A program made the translations under genes and the position numbers. 64,000 bases of DNA from JACCXG01 sp963834305 (GTDB taxonomy: Bacteria; Acidobacteriota; Vicinamibacteria; Vicinamibacterales; 2-12-FULL-66-21). The notes under the pieces are model-generated. The model was not told where the DNA came from. It searched no databases and saw only the letters and a program-made list of their open reading frames with translations. Each line of letters opens with the position of its first letter. The stretch's first letter is position 1. Below, piece by piece: positions 1-12,880 of this stretch. The stretch covers positions 2,112,536 through 2,176,535 of the forward strand of contig CAWIAX010000003.1 in the NCBI GenBank assembly GCA_963834305.1. The letters run 5' to 3'.

Positions 1-281
1 AAGCGGGTGTCCACGTCGACGCCGTGGACGCGCCCGCGCATGCCCAGCTGCACCACGCACCAGTCGTGCCCCGGGGTCCGCTTCCGCCTCGACTCCCAGC
101 CGTCCATCCACTTGCCGCGGCTGGTGAACCGGCCGGGAATGAAGATCGGGTCGGCGGGCTTGACGAGGTTCGCGCGCGGGGCGAAGAAGTCGTCGCTGGC
201 GGCGAGCGCGCGGCCTCCGACGCGCAGCGACGCGAGGTCGGCCAGGGCGGTGAAAGACGGGGTGCTATGATCGTCGCCCAT
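1..281 (-). CDS. alc: Allantoicase, N-terminal part (runs off the left edge)
   Basis: Allantoicase hydrolyses allantoate to ureidoglycolate and urea. The first 93 residues are in the window. They contain LASLRVGGRALAASDDFFAP, then PGRFTSRGKWMDGWESRRKR and a GHDWCVVQLG stretch followed by HGVDVDTR, all diagnostic of the family's first jelly-roll repeat. I placed the start at the ATG at 281; an in-frame ATG at 311 would add ten residues and overlap the uricase start on the other strand. It is divergent from uricase, allantoinase and HIU hydrolase, so this is a ureide-degradation locus. The identification is strong; the start is not certain and the C-terminus is unseen. Confidence 0.88.
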   Translation of the reverse strand, partial: MGDDHSTPSFTALADLASLRVGGRALAASDDFFAPRANLVKPADPIFIPGRFTSRGKWMDGWESRRKRTPGHDWCVVQLGMRGRVHGVDVDTR

Positions 282-309
282 TCGGCTCACCGGCTCCGCG
301 GAGTGTTCC

Positions 310-1143
310 ATGATCGCTCAGTCGTCCTACGGGAAATCGCGGGTCCGGCTCGTGCAGCTCCTGCGTCGCGGCGATCGCCACGACCTGCGTGACCTCACGG
401 TGTCGATCCGCTTCGAGGGGGCGTTCGACGAGTCGTACACCGACGGCGACAACCGCGCCGTGCTGCCCACCGACACGATGAAGAACACGGTCTACGCGCT
501 CGCCGCCCGCGACCGCGTGGCGCACCCGGAAACGTTCGGCCTGGCGCTCGCCGACCATTTCCTGTCGCGGCATCCCCTGCTTCGCCGCGTCCGGGTGGAC
601 CTGACCGAGCACCTGTGGCGGCGGATCGCCCGCGGCGAGCGCGAGCACGGCCACGCGTTCGTGCAGGCCGGCGCCGAAACGCGCACCGCCGCCGTCAACG
701 CCCACCGCCGCCGCACCACCGTCAGCGCCGGCGTGGCCGACCTGATGATTCTCAAGTCGGCGGGCTCCGCCTTTGCCGGCTTCCTGCGCGACGAGTTCAC
801 CACGCTCGCCGACACCCGCGACCGCCTCTTCGCCACCGCAATGACCGCGAGCTGGCGCTACGCCGCGGCCGACATCGACTTCGCGTCAGCGTGGCGCGGC
901 GTCCGCGCCACGCTGCTCGACGTCTTTGCCGAACATCCCAGCGAGTCGGTCCAGCACACGCTCCATGCGATGGGCCAGGCGGTGCTCGATACCCACGCCG
1001 ACGTCGCCGCCATCCATCTCGTGATGCCCAACAAGCACCACCTGCCGGTCGACCTGTCGCGCTTCGGCCTCGAGAACCGCAACGAGATCTTCGTGGCCAC
1101 CGAGGAGCCGTATGGCCTCATCGAAGCCACGCTGGTGCGGTAG
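310..1143 (+). CDS. uox: Uricase (urate oxidase)
   Basis: This cofactor-free enzyme oxidises urate to 5-hydroxyisourate with O2. The 277-residue protein has the two-T-fold-domain length of the family. Visible signatures are YGKSRVRLV near the N-terminus, LPTDTMKNTVYALA around residue 58 (catalytic Thr and neighbouring Lys region), VADLMILKSAGSAFAGF around 141, and the C-terminal IHLVMPNKHHLPVDLSRFGL with the conserved N-K-H-H. The start ATG is preceded at six bases by GGAG (300-303), and the family N-terminus leaves no room for a later start. The product would feed the HIU hydrolase two genes downstream. No OHCU decarboxylase is in the window. Confidence 0.95.
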   Translation: MIAQSSYGKSRVRLVQLLRRGDRHDLRDLTVSIRFEGAFDESYTDGDNRAVLPTDTMKNTVYALAARDRVAHPETFGLALADHFLSRHPLLRRVRVDLTEHLWRRIARGEREHGHAFVQAGAETRTAAVNAHRRRTTVSAGVADLMILKSAGSAFAGFLRDEFTTLADTRDRLFATAMTASWRYAAADIDFASAWRGVRATLLDVFAEHPSESVQHTLHAMGQAVLDTHADVAAIHLVMPNKHHLPVDLSRFGLENRNEIFVATEEPYGLIEATLVR

Positions 1144-1188
1144 TCCGGCGAGTATAGTAGCGCGCCTCAGCCTGTGAAATCCGGCGGC

Positions 1189-2574
1189 ATGCCCCTGCTC
1201 TCCATCCGCGGCGAACGCATCGTGATGCCGGACGGGGTCCGTCCGGCGACCATCCACGTTCGCGACGGCCGGATTGCCGCGGTCGGGGCCTACGGCGAGC
1301 GGCCCGCCGGCGTGCCGGAGCTCGACGCCGGCCGGCTGGTGGTGTCGCCCGGCGTTGTCGATAGTCACGTCCACATCAACGATCCTGGCCGCGCCGACTG
1401 GGAGGGCGTGGAGTCGGCGACGCGCGCGGCCGCCGCCGGCGGCATCACGACGCTCGTGGACATGCCGCTCAACAGCATTCCCGCCACGACGACGGTGGCG
1501 GGGCTCGAGGCGAAGGTGGACGCCACGCGCGGGCGGATGCGGGTCGATCTGGCGTTCTGGGGCGGCGTCGTCCCCGGCAACGCCGGGGACCTTGCCGCGC
1601 TCGCAGAGGCGGGCGTGCTGGGATACAAGTGCTTCCTGTCGCCGTCGGGGGTCGATGAGTTCGAGCACGTCGCGGAGGCCGACCTGCGCCGGGCGCTCCC
1701 GATCGTCGCGGCGGCCGGCCTGCCGCTGCTCGTGCATGCGGAGCTGCCCTCGCACCTGCTGGAGCCCGGCCCGCTCGACGACCCCCGGGAGTACTCGACG
1801 TGGCTGCGCAGCCGTCCCGCCGGGAGCGAAGAGGCCGCCGTCGCGCTCCTCATCCGCCTGGCGCGCGAATACGGCGTTCGGATCCACGTCGTGCACCTGT
1901 CGTCTGGCGCCGCGCTGGCCGATCTGGAAGCGGCGCGGACCGCGGGCGTGCCGGTCACCGTCGAGACCTGCCCGCACTACTTGACGTTCGCGGCGGAGGA
2001 GATCCCCGACGGCGCCACGGCATTCAAGTGCGCCCCGCCGATTCGCGAGCATGTGCACCGCGAGCGGCTGTGGCAGGCGCTGGAGCGCGGCGAGATCGAT
2101 CTCGTGGCCTCGGATCATTCGCCGGCCCCGCCGGCGATGAAGGCAATGACGCGGGCGGGGGAGGGGGATTTCCTGCGAGCCTGGGGAGGCATCGCGTCGC
2201 TGCAGCTGAGCCTGGCAGCCGTCTGGTCGGGTGCGGCGGCAAGGGGCTGCACGATCGAAGACCTCGCCCGCTGGATGTCGGCGGCGCCCGCACGGCTTGC
2301 CGGTCTGGCGGATTGTAAGGGTTCGATCCTCGCCGGGCGGGATGCCGACCTCATCTTCTGGGATCCCGACGCGGAAGCGGTCGTGGACGAGCACGCCCTG
2401 CACCACCGTCATCCGATGACGCCGTATGCCGGACGCACGGTGCGGGGCCGCGTCCACACTACGCTGCTGCGCGGCGAAGCGGTCTACCACGAGGGCCGCT
2501 TTCCCGCCGGGCCGGCCGGGCGCCACATCCTCCGGCAGCGCCGCACGCCGGGTGCTACGATTCCAGCGTTGTGA
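1189..2574 (+). CDS. allB: Allantoinase
   Basis: This zinc-dependent cyclic amidohydrolase opens the hydantoin ring of allantoin to give allantoate, the substrate of the divergent allantoicase. The 461-residue protein carries the metal ligands in order: VVDSHVHIND (HxH), GYKCFLSPSG (bridging carboxylated Lys), LLVHAEL, IHVVHLSS and LVASDHSPAP (Asp). I chose the ATG at 1189; a GTG at 1174 would add five residues. It lies 45 bases after uricase and its stop overlaps the GTG of the next gene by four bases, so the three plus-strand genes are probably one transcript. Dihydropyrimidinase-like alternatives fit less well given the context. Confidence 0.93.
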   Translation: MPLLSIRGERIVMPDGVRPATIHVRDGRIAAVGAYGERPAGVPELDAGRLVVSPGVVDSHVHINDPGRADWEGVESATRAAAAGGITTLVDMPLNSIPATTTVAGLEAKVDATRGRMRVDLAFWGGVVPGNAGDLAALAEAGVLGYKCFLSPSGVDEFEHVAEADLRRALPIVAAAGLPLLVHAELPSHLLEPGPLDDPREYSTWLRSRPAGSEEAAVALLIRLAREYGVRIHVVHLSSGAALADLEAARTAGVPVTVETCPHYLTFAAEEIPDGATAFKCAPPIREHVHRERLWQALERGEIDLVASDHSPAPPAMKAMTRAGEGDFLRAWGGIASLQLSLAAVWSGAAARGCTIEDLARWMSAAPARLAGLADCKGSILAGRDADLIFWDPDAEAVVDEHALHHRHPMTPYAGRTVRGRVHTTLLRGEAVYHEGRFPAGPAGRHILRQRRTPGATIPAL

Positions 2575-2915
2575 GCGCCATAACCACGCATGTCCTCGAT
2601 ACCGCCCGCGGCCGCCCCGCGGCCGGCGTCCGCATCTTTCTGGAGCGTGCGTGCGATGGCGGGGCGTGGGAGGCTGTCGGACAGGGCTCGACGGATGCCG
2701 ACGGCCGTCTGCGGACGCTGCTGGCGGACGCGACGCCGGCCGTCCCGGGAATCTACCGGCTGACCTTCGAAACCCGCGCCTATTTCACCGCGCAGGACGT
2801 TCCGTCGTTCTATCCGTCCGTGACCGTCACGTTCGACGTGCCGGCCGGCGACGGTCACCTGCACGTGCCGCTCCTGATCAGTCCCTTCGGCTACACCACC
2901 TACCGGGGATCCTGA
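2571..2915 (+). CDS. uraH: 5-hydroxyisourate hydrolase (transthyretin-like)
   Basis: This enzyme hydrolyses 5-hydroxyisourate, the unstable uricase product, to OHCU. The 114-residue protein has the family pattern: TTHVLDTARGRPA at the N-terminus, a central Arg-Leu-Arg-Thr-Leu stretch, and the C-terminal tetrapeptide YRGS that defines HIU hydrolases as opposed to thyroid-hormone-binding transthyretins. The start is a GTG overlapping the allantoinase stop (GTGA), consistent with translational coupling. The absence of a signal peptide suggests cytoplasmic action. Confidence 0.94.
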   Translation: MSAITTHVLDTARGRPAAGVRIFLERACDGGAWEAVGQGSTDADGRLRTLLADATPAVPGIYRLTFETRAYFTAQDVPSFYPSVTVTFDVPAGDGHLHVPLLISPFGYTTYRGS

Positions 2916-2955
2916 CGGCGGCGCGTCTGCCGGGGCGGCCGCGCGGCGCCGCTGT

Positions 2956-7236
<4,281 letters not shown>

Positions 7237-7249
7237 GGACGCGGCCGTG

Positions 7250-8797
7250 TCACCGCGCCCGGGGCCGCAGGTCGAAGGCGGCCATTTCGGTGGCATTCCG
7301 CACCAGCAGGATGCCGTCGCTCATGGCCGGGTGGTTCCAGCTCTTGCCGTCGAGCGCGGGAGACGTCGCCAGCTCCTGATGGCGCTCCGGCGTGGCGCGC
7401 ACGAGCGCCAGCTCGCCGCTCTCGGTCAGCACGATCACGTGGCCGCTGGCGAGGAGCACCTGGCCGTAGCCGTAGCGCCCGCCTTTCCACTTGAGCTCGC
7501 CGGTGCCGGCGTCGAGGCAGGCCAGGATCGACTCGTCCAGCCCGTAGATGAACCCGTCGTGCAGCACCGAGCTCGTGAACTGGTTCTTCATCCGGATGTT
7601 GCGCCACACCTCGCGGACGTCCCATCCGCGCGCCGACGGCGTCAGCTGGATCACGGCGGCGCCGGTGCCGTAGCCGGTCGACACGAACAGGCGGTCGGGG
7701 CCGACGAGGAGCGGCTGCGAGGCGTTGACGTCGAAGTTCGTCTTCCAGGGATATTCCCAGAGGAGCTCGCCGCGGTCGGGTGTCAGGCCCACCAGGCGCG
7801 CGGCGCTGAACACGACGATCTGGCGGACGCCGGCAATCGTCGCCAGCATCGGCGCGGAGTAGGCCTGCTGGTCGTCGAGCGCCGACCACACGCGGCGCCC
7901 GGTGTGTCGATCGTAGGCGACCACCGACCGGCCGTTGCCGCCGCCGGGCAGGACCACGACGGTATCGTCCACGACGAGTGGCGCCGCGGCCATCCCCCAC
8001 GCCAGGTTGGCCGCGCCGGCGTCCTCGAGGATGTTCGTCCGCCACAGCACGCGGCCGCTCACGGCGTCGAGCGCGCGCAGCTCGCCGGTGCCGCCGAGCG
8101 CATAGACGCGGCCGTCGGCCCATGTCGGCGTGGCGCGCGGGCCATCGCCGCCCATCCGCTCGCGGAACGCCGCGTTCCAGCCGTTCGTCCAGAGCTCGCG
8201 CCCGCTGGCGACGTCGTAGGCCGCAACGACTTCCTGGTCGCGGCGCTGCTCGATGGTGTAGGCGCGTCCCTTCGCCACGACGAACGATGCATAGCCGCCG
8301 CCCACGGGCTGCTTCCACACCGGGGTGAGGCCGCCCGCCGGCCAGTCGGTGCGGATCGGCTGCTGCTCGTAGTGACCGGCCCGCCCCGGGCCGCGGAACT
8401 CCGTCCAGTACTCCGAGCCGCGCGGCGCACCGGCCTCTGGCGCCGGCGCGCCGGCCGCGGCTTCAGCCGCCGCGGCAGGTGCGGCCGCCTCCCCCGGCGC
8501 GGTCCCCGCCGGCACCCCCGCAGACGACGTGGCGTTCGCCACCGGCGCGGAGACCACGTCCGCCGCCGCCGCGGCAGGAATCGCGAGGGGAACCGCCGCG
8601 GTGGCCGCCTGCGCCCGCTGCGCCTCGCGATGCCGCGCCAGCGCGTCGGCGTGCTTGTCGGGTGGCGTGGCGAAACGCAGGTGCGCCGACCCGCCGCCGT
8701 CGAGCACGATCCGGCCCCCCGCCAGGTAGATCACCCCGCCAGCCACCACGAGCACGCCGAGGCCGACCGCGGCGGCCTTCCCGAGTGTCTTGAGCAT
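7250..8797 (-). CDS. Membrane-anchored PQQ-like beta-propeller protein
   Basis: A 515-residue protein with one N-terminal hydrophobic helix (about residues 6-28), an Ala/Pro-rich linker to about residue 125, then an outer-membrane-type quinoprotein beta-propeller. The blades repeat the pattern of a conserved Trp and a LxALDAxSGRVLWR-like strand (for example RALDAVSGRVLWRTN and LACLDAGTGELKWKG). No dehydrogenase active site is visible, so this is more likely a non-enzymatic periplasmic scaffold of the BamB-like fold. I placed the start at the ATG encoding MLKTLGKAAA because it begins the membrane segment. It lies in a minus-strand run between the BNR protein and lhr. Its substrate or partner is unknown. 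Confidence 0.8.
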   Translation of the reverse strand: MLKTLGKAAAVGLGVLVVAGGVIYLAGGRIVLDGGGSAHLRFATPPDKHADALARHREAQRAQAATAAVPLAIPAAAAADVVSAPVANATSSAGVPAGTAPGEAAAPAAAAEAAAGAPAPEAGAPRGSEYWTEFRGPGRAGHYEQQPIRTDWPAGGLTPVWKQPVGGGYASFVVAKGRAYTIEQRRDQEVVAAYDVASGRELWTNGWNAAFRERMGGDGPRATPTWADGRVYALGGTGELRALDAVSGRVLWRTNILEDAGAANLAWGMAAAPLVVDDTVVVLPGGGNGRSVVAYDRHTGRRVWSALDDQQAYSAPMLATIAGVRQIVVFSAARLVGLTPDRGELLWEYPWKTNFDVNASQPLLVGPDRLFVSTGYGTGAAVIQLTPSARGWDVREVWRNIRMKNQFTSSVLHDGFIYGLDESILACLDAGTGELKWKGGRYGYGQVLLASGHVIVLTESGELALVRATPERHQELATSPALDGKSWNHPAMSDGILLVRNATEMAAFDLRPRAR

Positions 8798-8854
8798 ATG
8801 AACGATTCTGGCACGGACGGCGGCGGACCTGCCGCCGCCCGCGGAAGACACCCG

Positions 8855-9934
8855 TCAGGCGTCGACGACGACCGCTTCCAGGGAATAGATGGGCGGCAGC
8901 CAGTTGAACGCCAGATCCCAGTGATCGCCGCCATCACGGCTCATCACGATCTGGCCGCCCTGCGTGCCGAGGTAGACGCCGGGCGCGTCGAGCGTGTCGG
9001 CGGTCATCGCCATCCGCATCGCGTTGACGTAGGCGTTCGCCTGCGGCAGCCCGTTCGTCAACGCCTCCCACGACCCGCCGCGGTTCCGGCTCCGGTAGAT
9101 CCGGAACGCGCCGCCGGGGGTGATGCGCGTTTCGTCCGACTGCTCGGGCACCACGAAGATCGTGTCGCCGTCCTGCGGCAGGACCGCCAGCGGAAACCCG
9201 AAGCGTGCCGGCAGGCCGTCCGAGATGTCGGTCCACGAATCGCCGGCGTCCTCGCTGCGGTAGACGCCGCAGTGATTCTGCTGATAGAGCACCTCGGGAC
9301 GCGAGGCATGCATCTCCATGTGGTGGACACACTGGCCGACCGGGGGAAACTTGTCGGGCAGGAAGTCGGCGCGCACCCCGCCGTTCTTCGGCTGCCAGGT
9401 CGCCCCGCCATCGTCCGACCGGAACGCCCCGGCCGCCGAGATGCCGACCATCAGCCGATCCGGCCGCGACGGGTCGAAGGCCATCGAGTGCACCATCATC
9501 CCGCCGGCGCCAGGCGACCACTGCTCCCGCGTCTCGTGCTCGGTGAGGCTCGCCACTTCCCGCCACCCCTGCCCGCCGTCGTCGCTGACGAACAGGGCGC
9601 CGGGGTCCACCCCGGCATAGAGGCGGCCGGGCACCCGCGGATCGGGGCGGACGCACCAGATGCGCTCCACGGACTTGCCGCGCGCCTCGTCGAACCGGAT
9701 GCCCGACGCCGGCTCGAGCCAGGTCGTGCCGAGATCGTCCGAGAAGCGCACGCCCGGACCCCACCAGCCGCTCTTGGCCGCCAGCGCCAGGCGGCCGCTC
9801 TCCGGCAGGTAGTTGACGTGGTTGACCTCGGTGCCCGCGAGGAAGGGGCCCGTCAGGGTCCAGCGCGAACGTCCGCTGTCCGCCTTCGCGAGGAAGCCGC
9901 CCTTGCGCGTGCCGATCAGCAACAGGACATGCAT
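8855..9934 (-). CDS. BNR / sialidase-like beta-propeller protein
   Basis: The 359-residue protein consists of BNR-type repeats, recognisable as SxDxGxTW motifs: FSDDLGTTWLEP, VSDDGGQGWREV, SDDGGATWQP, RSEDAGDSWTD, RSRNRGGSWEA and SRDGGDHWDLA. It begins at ATG with MHVLLLIGTRKGGFLA and has no signal peptide, so it is probably cytoplasmic. This family is widespread and usually annotated as exo-alpha-sialidase-like or WD40/YVTN-like, but the sialidase Arg triad and FRIP motif are not apparent, so I do not assign an enzymatic activity. Downstream is the PQQ propeller on the same strand. A TAAAAT stretch at 9988-9993 (minus strand) could be its -10 element. Confidence 0.75.
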   Translation of the reverse strand: MHVLLLIGTRKGGFLAKADSGRSRWTLTGPFLAGTEVNHVNYLPESGRLALAAKSGWWGPGVRFSDDLGTTWLEPASGIRFDEARGKSVERIWCVRPDPRVPGRLYAGVDPGALFVSDDGGQGWREVASLTEHETREQWSPGAGGMMVHSMAFDPSRPDRLMVGISAAGAFRSDDGGATWQPKNGGVRADFLPDKFPPVGQCVHHMEMHASRPEVLYQQNHCGVYRSEDAGDSWTDISDGLPARFGFPLAVLPQDGDTIFVVPEQSDETRITPGGAFRIYRSRNRGGSWEALTNGLPQANAYVNAMRMAMTADTLDAPGVYLGTQGGQIVMSRDGGDHWDLAFNWLPPIYSLEAVVVDA

Positions 9935-10007
9935 GGTGTGCTCGAAAGAGCAGCCGCGGGGGGCTGCCAGCTTGAATGTGTCCCGCTATTTTATCCGGGA
10001 CCAGGCC

Positions 10008-11912
10008 TCACAGGATCACGCGCTCGTCGCCGACGCGCCGGGTGACCCGCTGGCCGTCCAGGTACTCGAGCAGCGGGACGGCGAACTTCCGGGACAGGCC
10101 GGTCAGGTCCTTGAACTCCTTGACGCCGAGCCGCGGGCTCCTGGTTTTCAGGACCTTGACGCTCTCGATCAGGCCGCGCAGCGCCTCGCGGTCCACGGTC
10201 ATCTCGTCGCTGACCCTGACCAGCGCCTGGTCCCGGATCATGAGCTGCACGATGCGCCGGGCCGCCGGCGCGTCCAGCCCGAGCGCCGCGATGACTTCGT
10301 CGGCCGCCGGCGCCTGCAGGCCGAGGGCGCGATAGCGGGCCGCGAGCAGGTCGCGGATCCGTGCCTCTTCCTGCCCGAGTGTCACCGTCCGTCCGAAGGC
10401 GTGGACGACATCCTGCCCGGTCGCGACCTGCCGGCGGGTCTCGAGCTCCTCGACAGCCGCCCGGAACAGCGCCGCCGGCACCTCGCGCGGCAGGCGCCCG
10501 CGCAGATCCTCGCGGCCCACTCCCGCGAGCAGCGGATTGTGCGCGTGGAACGCCCGCACCTCGTCGAGCAGCCGGTCGCACAGGCGCTCGAACGCATTCG
10601 TCGACACGACGACGAGCGGGGCGTCGCCGATTGCGCGGATGCGGCCGGTGACCACGAGCGCCCGCAGGACGGCGGCGGCCCCCTCCGGCAGCAGGCCGAG
10701 GCGGCCGACCACGCCAGGCACATCGATCGTCCGGACGCCGGCATCCTCGACCAGGCCGAGCACGCGCTCGTCGAGCGTGCCGCGCTGCATCGCCGCCAGC
10801 CGCTCGCGCACGGCCGGGTCCAGGCGGCGGTGCCTGGCCGGCCGCGCGTCGAGGATCTCGCCGCCGCCCAGCGTGATCATCGGCGAGTACTGCCGCACGA
10901 TGAAGCGATCGCCCGGCAGCGCCACCGTGGGGCGCTCGAGGCGGATCCGCGCGAACGCCGCCTCGCCGGCCTCCAGCACATCCTGCCCGACCAGTACGAC
11001 GTGTCCCATGATCTCCGCGGTGCCGGCGTGGAACCGTACCCGCTTTCGCCGGACGATCGGCGCGGGCGCCGAAGCGAGCAGCTCGAGGTGCACGTCGAAC
11101 AGCGCGGTCGGCGTCAGCGTGCCGGGCGGGGCCAGGACCATGCCGCGCTCCACGTCCGCCAGCTCCACGCGCTGCAGGTTGAGCGCCGTGCGCATCCCCG
11201 CGCTGGCCTCCTCGACGGCTACCCCGTGCACCTGGATGCCTCGCACCCGGGCCGGCTGCCGGCCCGGCAGCACCTCGACGTCGTCTTCCCGGTGCACGCG
11301 GCCCGCGATCAGCGTGCCCGAGACGACGGTGCCGAAGCCCCGCATCGTGAAGGCGCGGTCGATGGGCAGCCGGAACACGCGCGCCGGATCCTTCGGAGCC
11401 ACCTGTGCGGCACAGCTCCGGAGCGCGGCGAGCAGCTGCGGCAGCCCCTCGCCCGTCACGGAGCTGACGCGCAGGATCGGCGCGCCTTCGAGGAAGGTGC
11501 CCTTGACCAGCTCGTGCGCCTCCATCTCGGCCAGGTCCGCCAGCTCCGGGTCTGCCGCGTCGATCTTCGTGAGCACGGTCAGCCCCCGCTGGACGCGCAG
11601 CAGCGAGCAGATCTCCAGATGCTCCCGCGTCTGGGGCATGACGGACTCGTCGGCGGCCACGACGAGCAGCACGGCGTCGATCCCGCCCGCGCCGGCCAGC
11701 ATGTTCTTGACGAACCGCTCGTGCCCCGGCACGTCCACGAACCCGATCGCCGTGCCGTCGTCCAGCGTCAGGTTGGCGAATCCGAGGTCGATGGTGATGC
11801 CGCGCTCCTTCTCCTCCTTGAGCCGGTCGGCATCGATGCCGGTCAGCGCCTTCACAAGGGCCGTCTTGCCGTGATCGATGTGGCCGGCGGTCCCGACGAT
11901 GATGTGAGACAT
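10008..11912 (-). CDS. selB: Selenocysteine-specific elongation factor SelB
   Basis: SelB is a GTPase that carries selenocysteyl-tRNA to UGA codons marked by a SECIS hairpin. The 634-residue protein starts MSHIIVGTAGHIDHGKTALV (G1), has KERGITIDLGFA (switch I/G2), DVPGHERFVKNML (G3) and LTKIDAADPE (G4). Domains II-III follow, then winged-helix domains that end with a mRNA-binding helix around LGVKEFKDLTGLSRKFAVPL. The ATG at 11912 aligns with the family N-terminus; an adjacent ATG at 11915 is also possible. selA, selD and selC are not in the window, so selenoprotein synthesis cannot be confirmed here, although the gene is intact. Confidence 0.94.
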   Translation of the reverse strand: MSHIIVGTAGHIDHGKTALVKALTGIDADRLKEEKERGITIDLGFANLTLDDGTAIGFVDVPGHERFVKNMLAGAGGIDAVLLVVAADESVMPQTREHLEICSLLRVQRGLTVLTKIDAADPELADLAEMEAHELVKGTFLEGAPILRVSSVTGEGLPQLLAALRSCAAQVAPKDPARVFRLPIDRAFTMRGFGTVVSGTLIAGRVHREDDVEVLPGRQPARVRGIQVHGVAVEEASAGMRTALNLQRVELADVERGMVLAPPGTLTPTALFDVHLELLASAPAPIVRRKRVRFHAGTAEIMGHVVLVGQDVLEAGEAAFARIRLERPTVALPGDRFIVRQYSPMITLGGGEILDARPARHRRLDPAVRERLAAMQRGTLDERVLGLVEDAGVRTIDVPGVVGRLGLLPEGAAAVLRALVVTGRIRAIGDAPLVVVSTNAFERLCDRLLDEVRAFHAHNPLLAGVGREDLRGRLPREVPAALFRAAVEELETRRQVATGQDVVHAFGRTVTLGQEEARIRDLLAARYRALGLQAPAADEVIAALGLDAPAARRIVQLMIRDQALVRVSDEMTVDREALRGLIESVKVLKTRSPRLGVKEFKDLTGLSRKFAVPLLEYLDGQRVTRRVGDERVIL

Positions 11913-11942
11913 CATTGGTATTGTCATCGAAGCTGGAGAGCT

Positions 11943-11972
11943 GGGGAACTGGGGAATCGGGGACCGTTGGGG
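11943..11972 (+). repeat. G-quadruplex-like tandem G-run repeat, selB / NmrA intergenic
   Basis: Four GGGG runs (11943-46, 11951-54, 11959-62, 11969-72) are separated by loops of 4, 4 and 6 bases in an octamer-like tandem of CTGGGGAA units. This fits the standard G-quadruplex pattern. It sits in the 91-base gap between the divergent selB and NmrA-like genes, on the plus strand upstream of the latter. A closely related element in opposite orientation occurs at 37565-37592. Confidence 0.6.
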
Positions 11973-12006
11973 TGCGCGCGAGCGTCCAACGGCGCTGGAG
12001 GCAGTG

Positions 12007-12873
12007 ATGAAGATTCTGGTCACGGGCGGAACGGGAACGGTCGGGTCGCTGGTGGTGCGTGGACTGGCTGAGCAGAAGCATGACGTCAAAGTGCTGACGC
12101 GGGATCCGGCGAAGGCGGCGGCGCAGGCCGGGGTCGAGCCGGTGGCGGGCAACCTGCTCGAGCCGGCCACGGTCCGCCGGGTGTTCGACGGCGTGGACGC
12201 GGTGTTCCTGCTGAACGGCGTCAGCCAGACGGAATCGGCCGAGGGACTGATGGCGGTGAACGGCCTGAAAGAGGCCGGGGTGAAGCGGGTCGTCTATCTG
12301 TCGGTGCAGGATGCGGACACCGCGGCGTGGCTGCCGCACTTCGGCTCGAAAGTCGGCGTCGAAGAGGCGATCAAGCGGTCCGGCGTGGCGTACACGATCC
12401 TGCGGCCGAACAACTTCTACCAGAACGACTACTGGTTCAAGGACGCCCTGCTGCAGCACGGGGTCTATCCGCAGCCCCTGGGCAATGCCGGCGTGGCCCG
12501 GGTGGACGTGCGCGACATCGCCGACGCGGCGGTGGCCGCGCTGACGGCGCCGGGGCATGACGGGGAGACCTACGATCTCAGCGGTCCCGAGGATGTCACC
12601 GGCGAGGGGACGGCGCGCGTCTGGAGCGAGGTGCTGAAGCGCCCGATCGCCTATGGCGGCGACGACCTGGACGCCTGGGAGCAGCAGTTCCTGCACTACA
12701 TGCCCGAGTGGATGGTCTACGACTTCAAGGCGATGTACGCCTTCTTCCAGAAAACAGGGCTGAAGGGATCGAAGACTGGCGCGGAGCGCCAGGCGCGGCT
12801 GATCGGACATCCGGCGCGGCCGTTCGAGGCCTTCGCCCGGGAGACGGCCAAGGCCTGGGGCGGGGGAGCGTAA
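12007..12873 (+). CDS. NmrA-like NAD(P)-binding reductase
   Basis: An atypical short-chain dehydrogenase of 288 residues. The N-terminus MKILVTGGTGTVGSLVVRGL contains the TGxxGxxG dinucleotide-binding motif. VFLLNGVSQ, VYLSVQDAD and TILRPNNFYQN match the NmrA / SDR_a5 subgroup, which lacks the catalytic Tyr-x-x-x-Lys and often acts as a redox sensor or quinone-type reductase. The start is the ATG at 12007; a GTG directly before it (12004) is equally in frame. It ends eight bases before the M20 peptidase gene on the same strand. Substrate unknown. Confidence 0.82.
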   Translation: MKILVTGGTGTVGSLVVRGLAEQKHDVKVLTRDPAKAAAQAGVEPVAGNLLEPATVRRVFDGVDAVFLLNGVSQTESAEGLMAVNGLKEAGVKRVVYLSVQDADTAAWLPHFGSKVGVEEAIKRSGVAYTILRPNNFYQNDYWFKDALLQHGVYPQPLGNAGVARVDVRDIADAAVAALTAPGHDGETYDLSGPEDVTGEGTARVWSEVLKRPIAYGGDDLDAWEQQFLHYMPEWMVYDFKAMYAFFQKTGLKGSKTGAERQARLIGHPARPFEAFARETAKAWGGGA

Positions 12874-12880
12874 GCGGGCG

